The translations under genes and the position numbers were made by a program. The notes beneath the pieces are model-generated. The model searched no databases and was not told where the DNA came from. It saw only the letters and a list, made by a program, of their open reading frames with translations. A stretch of DNA of 64,000 bases from Plantibacter flavus. GTDB lineage: Bacteria; Actinomycetota; Actinomycetes; Actinomycetales; Microbacteriaceae. The stretch lies in assembly GCF_900177615.1 (NCBI RefSeq), contig NZ_FXAP01000006.1:248001-312000 (forward strand), in the 5' to 3' direction. Positions 59,336 through 64,000 of this stretch are shown here, one piece after another. How positions within the stretch are numbered: the first letter of the stretch is position 1; every line of letters begins with the position of its first letter.

Positions 59336-60496
59336 ATGACCCGTCAGCTGCTCCCCGTCGACGCGTCCGCCTCGGCGATGCTCGCGGCCCTGGAGACGGC
59401 GCTCGACGGTTCCGGACCCGCGGTCCTGCCGGCGCAACCCGGATCGTCCGCGGCACCGGCCGTGGTCGACGACCGGGTGGCCCTCGTGATCGAGACGTCC
59501 GGCTCGACGGGCGTGCCGAAGCGGGTCGCCCTCTCGGTTGAGGCCCTCCTGGCCAGCGCGGCGGGTTCCGCAGTGGCCCTGGGCGGCCCTGAGGCCCACC
59601 GCCGTTCCTCGCAGTGGATCCTGGCGCTCCCGACGCACTACATCGCCGGCGTGAACGTGCTGCTCCGGTCGATCGTCGCCGGGACGAGGCCGATCGAGGC
59701 CCCGGCGGGATCGTTAGACGCCCGGGCGTTCTGCGGACTCGTCGAGCGGCTCGACGCCGATGCCGGCTTCGCCGCCCTCGTGCCGGCACAACTGCGCATG
59801 CTCGTCGACGCCGCCGAGACCAGCACCTCCGTGCGTGACGCGCTCGCCGGACTCGCCGGGCTGCTCGTCGGGGGACAGGCCACCCCCGCCCCACTGCTCG
59901 AACGGTCCGCAGCGCTCGGCATCCGCGTCGTGCGGAGTTACGGCTCGAGCGAGACCTCCGGCGGCTGTCTGTACGACGGCGTGCCGTTCCCCGGTGTCGA
60001 ACCCCGGCTGGTGCACGGGGAGCTGCTCATCGCCGGACCGGTGCTCGCCGAGGGCTACCTCGGCGAACCGGACCGCACGGCGACCGCCTTCCCGGACGAC
60101 GGCGGCCGCCGGTGGTACCGCACCGGCGACACCGCCGAGCTCGTCGACGGCGTCGTCCGGGTGACCGGGCGGGCCGACAACGTGATCATCAGCGGCGGGG
60201 TGAACATCTCCCTCGACCGCGTCCAGGCGGTCGTCCGGTCGGTGCCGGGGCTGGCCGAGGCCGTCGTCGTCGCCGTCCCCGACGAGCGGTTCGGCCAGGC
60301 GTCCGTGATCGTGACGGTTGCCGGGAGGGCCTTCGACCAGCGCGCGGACGACGCGCTGCTGCAGACCGCCAGGGACACCGTCGCGGAGGCGCTCGGCCGC
60401 CCGGCGCGCCCCGCCCGACTGGTCCGTCTGGCCGAGCTGCCGCTGCTCGCGAGCGGCAAACCCGACCTCGTCGCGCTCCGCTCACGCCTGGGTTGA
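59336..60496 (+). CDS. menE: o-Succinylbenzoate--CoA ligase
   Basis: The 386-residue adenylating enzyme is shorter than typical MenE. It keeps the AMP-binding loop TSGSTGVPK (54-62), the substrate segment RSYGSSETSGGCLYDG, YRTGDTAEL, GRADNVIISGGVNIS and the catalytic Lys in LLASGKPDLV. It makes OSB-CoA for MenB, so it acts before the upstream gene product. TACGCT ends 6 bases before the ATG: another leaderless candidate. Confidence 0.93.
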   Translation: MTRQLLPVDASASAMLAALETALDGSGPAVLPAQPGSSAAPAVVDDRVALVIETSGSTGVPKRVALSVEALLASAAGSAVALGGPEAHRRSSQWILALPTHYIAGVNVLLRSIVAGTRPIEAPAGSLDARAFCGLVERLDADAGFAALVPAQLRMLVDAAETSTSVRDALAGLAGLLVGGQATPAPLLERSAALGIRVVRSYGSSETSGGCLYDGVPFPGVEPRLVHGELLIAGPVLAEGYLGEPDRTATAFPDDGGRRWYRTGDTAELVDGVVRVTGRADNVIISGGVNISLDRVQAVVRSVPGLAEAVVVAVPDERFGQASVIVTVAGRAFDQRADDALLQTARDTVAEALGRPARPARLVRLAELPLLASGKPDLVALRSRLG

Positions 60497-60602
60497 GCCC
60501 GTCCTCCGCGTGACCGCGACGGCCGGTTTGCAGGCGGTTGTCGCATAGGGCATGCTCTCCCATGCGTGTCGACGAGCGACCGCAGCCGGGGGACGACGAC
60601 AG

Positions 60603-62744
60603 GTGACAACGGGGACCGACACGGGCGCTGCGCCCACGAGGCCGACCACGGCGTTCCGCGCCGACATCCAAGGGATGCGGGCGCTCGCGGTGACCGCGGT
60701 GATCCTCGCCCACGCGACCGGCTGGCCGGCCGGCGGCTTCGTGGGCGTGGACGTGTTCTTCGTGATCTCCGGCTTCCTCATCACCGGATTGCTCCTGCGC
60801 GAGCACCAGCGTTCCGGACGCATCTCCCTACCGGCCTTCTTCGGGCGGCGGATCAAGCGGATCCTGCCCGCGTCGCTCGTCGTCCTGGCCGCGACCGCCG
60901 CGCTGGCGTCCTGGCTCTTCAACGCCCCGCGGGCGCTTGCGACCTGGTGGGACGCGCTGTCGGCCGCGCTGCTCGTCTCGAACTGGCGCTTCGAGGCGTC
61001 GGGCACCGATTACTTCCACGCGACGGACGCCGCGTCACCGCTGCAGCACTTCTGGTCCCTCTCGATCGAGGAGCAGTTCTACCTCGTGTGGCCGGTGCTG
61101 CTCGTCGTCCTGCTCGCCGTCGCGGCCCGCGGAGCCAGACCCGTGCTGCGCTCGCGCCTCGTCGTCGGTGGCGTCCTCGTCGTCCTCATCGCGGCCTCCT
61201 TCGCCGTCGCCGTGTGGCAGTCCGGCGCGGCTCCGCAGGCCGCGTACTTCGCGACCGGCGCGCGGGTCTGGGAGCTGGGGGCCGGCGCACTCCTGGCCGT
61301 GTCCGCACCGCTCCTCGGCCGGTTGCCGCTGGCGCTCCGGGTGGTTGCCGGATGGGCGGGGCTCGTCGGCATCGTCGCATCCGCGCTGCTCATCACCGGG
61401 TCGATCGGGTTCCCCGGCCCCTGGGCGGTCGCCCCCGTCATCGCCGCGATGCTGCTCATCGCCGCCGGGACCGGAGCCGGCCCGGCGTACCCGCGCTGGA
61501 TGTTCCCGCTCGCGAACCCGCTGAGCCGTGGCGTCGGAGCGATCTCCTACTCGCTCTACCTCTGGCACCTCCCGATCCTCGTGTTCGTGCCGATGCTCGT
61601 CCCCGACACCGCCCTCAGCACGGTCCCGGGGATGCTCGGGCTCATCCTCGGGGTCTCGGTCCTCTCCTTCCTGCTCATCGAACAGCCGTTGCACCGCACG
61701 CCACTCGTGGGTTCCTTCCACGGCGACCGCGACGCCAGGGACGCCGCCTGGGCCGCCTGGCGCGAGCGCTTCGCCTCCCAGTTCCTCTACTCGGCGGTCG
61801 GGCTCGTGATCGTCGCCGGGCTCGCGGTGATCGCCATCGGTCCCGCGCTCCGCATGCCGGTGACCACCGCGGGACCGGCGGCCGTCGCGGCCCCGGCCGG
61901 AGACCCGCTCCAGGGCATCGCCGCGGAGCTGCAACTCGCGAGCGAGGCCTCAGCGTGGCCCGACAACCTCTCGCCGAGCCTCGACGACGCGATCCGCGCG
62001 ACCTCGAGCACCAACCCCGCCCGGGCCTGTTTCGACCTGGGTTCGACGCCCGACGACGGCTCGTGCACCTGGGGCGATGCGTCCGCCCCGAAGCACGTCT
62101 ACCTCGTCGGCGACTCGACCGCGCTCGCCTACGCGCCGGCGTTCCGCGCGATCGCCGATCAGAGCGGTGGGGCGCTGCGGATCACGACCATCGGCCTCTA
62201 CGGGTGCCGGTTCACACAAGACCTCATCCAGAACAGCGGCGCCGGGGTCATGGACGACTGCCCGACGCGCAAGCACGACATCGCCGAACGCATCGCCGCG
62301 GACCAGCCCGACCTCGTGATCGTCTCGAACGCGTTCACCGCAGGTCGCACCACCGACGGCCGATCGCTCGACACGACGTCGATGGTCGCGTCGGCGCTCG
62401 CCGAGACGGCGGCGTATCAGGTCCCCGGCCGCGTCGTGTTCCTCGCGCCGCCGCCGCTCGGTGCGGATCTCGGGTCCTGCTACTCGAGGGTGTCCAGTCC
62501 GCAGGACTGCGCCGTCGGCGTCGACGCGGCCTGGAACGACTTCGCCGCGGCGACCGAGTCCGCGGCGGGAGCTGCCGGGGAGCGCTTCGTCTCGTCACTT
62601 CCGTTCAGCTGTGCGGATGGCGTCTGCCCGGCTTTCGCGGGGACGACGCCGACGAAGTACGACAGCGTGCACCTCACCCCGGCGTTCGCCGAGCACATCG
62701 CTCCGGCGGTCCTCCAGGCGCTCCAGGCCGCCGGGGCCTTGTGA
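60603..62744 (+). CDS. Acyltransferase-3/SGNH membrane protein (OafA-like)
   Basis: The 713-residue protein has a membrane acyltransferase domain with about ten helices (about 18-395): RADIQGMRALAVTAVILAHA, GVDVFFVISGFLITGLL, LPAFFGRRIKRILPAS and FWSLSIEEQFYLVWP. An extracytoplasmic SGNH domain follows (about 445-713) with LVGDSTALAYAPAF (Ser) and DSVHLTPAF (Asp-His). Such proteins O-acetylate wall polymers or polysaccharides. The GTG at 60603 follows GGGGGA by nine bases; an ATG at 60552 is possible. It splits menE from menA. Confidence 0.88.
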   Translation: MTTGTDTGAAPTRPTTAFRADIQGMRALAVTAVILAHATGWPAGGFVGVDVFFVISGFLITGLLLREHQRSGRISLPAFFGRRIKRILPASLVVLAATAALASWLFNAPRALATWWDALSAALLVSNWRFEASGTDYFHATDAASPLQHFWSLSIEEQFYLVWPVLLVVLLAVAARGARPVLRSRLVVGGVLVVLIAASFAVAVWQSGAAPQAAYFATGARVWELGAGALLAVSAPLLGRLPLALRVVAGWAGLVGIVASALLITGSIGFPGPWAVAPVIAAMLLIAAGTGAGPAYPRWMFPLANPLSRGVGAISYSLYLWHLPILVFVPMLVPDTALSTVPGMLGLILGVSVLSFLLIEQPLHRTPLVGSFHGDRDARDAAWAAWRERFASQFLYSAVGLVIVAGLAVIAIGPALRMPVTTAGPAAVAAPAGDPLQGIAAELQLASEASAWPDNLSPSLDDAIRATSSTNPARACFDLGSTPDDGSCTWGDASAPKHVYLVGDSTALAYAPAFRAIADQSGGALRITTIGLYGCRFTQDLIQNSGAGVMDDCPTRKHDIAERIAADQPDLVIVSNAFTAGRTTDGRSLDTTSMVASALAETAAYQVPGRVVFLAPPPLGADLGSCYSRVSSPQDCAVGVDAAWNDFAAATESAAGAAGERFVSSLPFSCADGVCPAFAGTTPTKYDSVHLTPAFAEHIAPAVLQALQAAGAL

Positions 62745-62783
62745 CGCGGTCCGCCCCGAGGCTCCGCGGGTAGACTCGCCGTC

Positions 62784-63818
62784 GTGGCACATGGAGCACG
62801 GCCGGCAGCGCCGAAACAGCAGAAGACGTCCGCACCGCGCAGCACGGCGGGTCGTGGTGCGAACGGTGGACGATCCGGCAACCCCGCACGCGGTGGCGGT
62901 CGCAAGGTCCCGCTCGCGAAGCCGGCGACCTTCGGCGACTGGGTCGGTGCGGCCCGGATCCGTACGCTGCCGATGGCCGTCGCCCCCGTGCTCATCGGCA
63001 CCGGCGCCGCCACGATCATCGCGGGCCCCGGGGTCTACCACCCGGTCCGTGCGCTGCTCTGCCTCGTCGTCGCGCTCGCGCTGCAGATCGGCGTCAACTA
63101 CGCCAACGACTACTCCGACGGCATCCGCGGAACGGACGACCTGCGGGTCGGCCCGAGCCGACTGACCGGTTCCGGCGCGGCGAAGCCCAAGACGGTCCTG
63201 ACCGTCGCCCTGGCGTTCTTCGGTATCGCGGCGGTCGCCGGCATCGTCCTCACGATCCTCACCCAGTTCTGGTGGCTGCTCCTCGTCGGGGCGGTCGCGA
63301 TCGTCGCCGCCTGGTTCTACACGGGCGGGAAGCGTCCCTACGGGTACTTCGCGCTCGGCGAGGTCTTCGTCTTCGTGTTCTTCGGCCTCGTCGCCACGCT
63401 CGGCACGACCTTCGTCCAGGTCGGGACCGTGAACCAGGAGGCATGGTTCGGCGCGATCGGCGCCGGCCTCATCGCCTGCGCGGCGCTCGTCGTCAACAAC
63501 CTCCGCGACCTCGAACAGGACAAGGCGGTCGGGAAGCGCACCCTGTCGACGTTCATCGGCCGGATCGCGTCGAAGGTGCTCTACTGCGTCCTGCTGCTCG
63601 TGCCGTTCGGCATCGCCGCGTTCCTCGCGCTCTTCTACCCGATCGCCTGGTTCACGATGTTCGCGCTGCTCGCCGCCATCCCGGCGTGCGTGATCGTGCT
63701 GTTCTCCACGACGGCCAGGGAGCAGATCCTTGCGCTCAAGCTGACGGGACTCGTACAGCTAGCGTTCGGGGTGATCCTCGGTCTGGCGTTCTTCTACACG
63801 CCGGGCATCGCCAGCTGA
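62784..63818 (+). CDS. menA: 1,4-Dihydroxy-2-naphthoate polyprenyltransferase
   Basis: The 344-residue UbiA-family membrane enzyme joins DHNA to the polyprenyl chain and makes demethylmenaquinone. After a basic 45-residue N-terminus come nine helices. The first Asp-rich motif is NYANDYSDGIRGTDD and the second is NNLRDLEQDKAVGKRTL. GTG start; TAGACT ends 7 bases upstream (leaderless candidate). Its last 60 bases overlap the 3-prime end of the opposite-strand DUF4229 gene. Confidence 0.93.
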   Translation: MAHGARPAAPKQQKTSAPRSTAGRGANGGRSGNPARGGGRKVPLAKPATFGDWVGAARIRTLPMAVAPVLIGTGAATIIAGPGVYHPVRALLCLVVALALQIGVNYANDYSDGIRGTDDLRVGPSRLTGSGAAKPKTVLTVALAFFGIAAVAGIVLTILTQFWWLLLVGAVAIVAAWFYTGGKRPYGYFALGEVFVFVFFGLVATLGTTFVQVGTVNQEAWFGAIGAGLIACAALVVNNLRDLEQDKAVGKRTLSTFIGRIASKVLYCVLLLVPFGIAAFLALFYPIAWFTMFALLAAIPACVIVLFSTTAREQILALKLTGLVQLAFGVILGLAFFYTPGIAS

Positions 63819-64000
63819 GGACGCTTCCGGTGCCGCCGCGCTCGCATCGAGCGCCGCGTCCTCGGAGTCCTCGTCATCGTGCGGCGTCGGCTTGTCGCCG
63901 TGCCGACGGGCGTAGAGCTCCTGCGCGACGGTCTCCCGCGGGGTGCGTAGGAAGATGTAGGACACGCAGAGCCCGATGATCGCGGCGATGATCGCGGCGA
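63759..64000 (-). CDS. DUF4229-family membrane protein, C-terminal part
   Basis: The gene runs in from beyond the window end; only about 80 C-terminal residues are visible. They show the end of a hydrophobic helix (AAIIAAIIGLCVSYIFL) followed by RTPRETVAQELYARRHG, the usual DUF4229 boundary, and an acidic Ala/Glu-rich tail. Function is unknown; in actinobacteria it often lies beside menaquinone genes. The tail (about the last 19 codons) overlaps the menA end in antisense. Confidence 0.75.
   Translation of the reverse strand, partial: AAIIAAIIGLCVSYIFLRTPRETVAQELYARRHGDKPTPHDDEDSEDAALDASAAAPEASSAGDARRVEERQTEDHPER

Noticed and set aside
59336-60496. Truncated menE pseudogene
   Set aside because: At 386 residues it is shorter than many acyl-CoA ligases, but all adenylation motifs and the catalytic lysine are present and the frame is intact.

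Overview
The window is very GC-rich with tightly packed genes, many overlapping by 1 to 8 bases. It carries actinobacterial hallmarks: the tiny basic ribosomal protein bS22 next to an excisionase-type HTH gene, an archaeal-type AspRS, a system II cytochrome c maturation operon beside menaquinone genes, an LPxTG wall protein, and many genes that look leaderless. I infer a Microbacteriaceae member (genus not determinable here). No prophage, IS element, rRNA, tRNA or CRISPR array was found.

Layout. 1-8.1 kb: carbohydrate-acid/tetrulose catabolism (TIM-barrel isomerase end, hydroxyacyl-type dehydrogenase, SDR, a 36-residue membrane peptide, MFS carrier, then on the minus strand a GntR/FCD regulator, TPI-like isomerase, RpiB-like isomerase and a DhaK-DhaL kinase). 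The last three match the known L-erythrulose kinase and isomerase route to erythrose 4-phosphate. 8.3-14.2 kb: GNAT, a two-component system, an FCD regulator with an EamA exporter, a DUF4190 protein. 14.5-19.4 kb: wall-anchored Cna-B-type protein, a DedA/CDP-alcohol phosphotransferase fusion, HAD phosphatase, DUF1622 protein. 19.4-23 kb: TPP riboswitch and thiM-thiE-thiD/tenA, then ppnP. 23.2-27.6 kb: lipoprotein, ABC ATPase, FtsX permease, two-component pair. 27.8-32.1 kb: DNA repair (photolyase, Ogt, Ada-AlkA fusion). 32.2-34.6 kb: MarR regulator and an ECF sigma/Asp23 operon. 34.7-38.9 kb: AI-2E-type and DMT membrane proteins, a winged-helix regulator preceded by a probably leaderless Cys-rich leader peptide, upp. 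39-51 kb: tadA, MarP-like protease, proC, GNAT/TetR, KtrAB, ArsR, bS22, small regulators, a PrmC-like methyltransferase, flavodoxin, aspS. 51-64 kb: cytochrome c maturation (TlpA, CcdA, ResB, CcsB) and menaquinone synthesis (menC, menB, menE, menA).

Three window-wide patterns stand out. First, a REP-like intergenic repeat (core TTCGACAAGCTCAGGGACCG and its complement) occurs in seven clusters, always just after a stop codon, usually with tandem truncated half-units. Second, at least fourteen genes have a -10-like TANNNT hexamer ending 6 or 7 bases before the start codon and no proper ribosome binding site. Third, several regulators have a recognisable palindromic operator beside their probable target. 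All functional names are from motif recognition by eye, with no database search.
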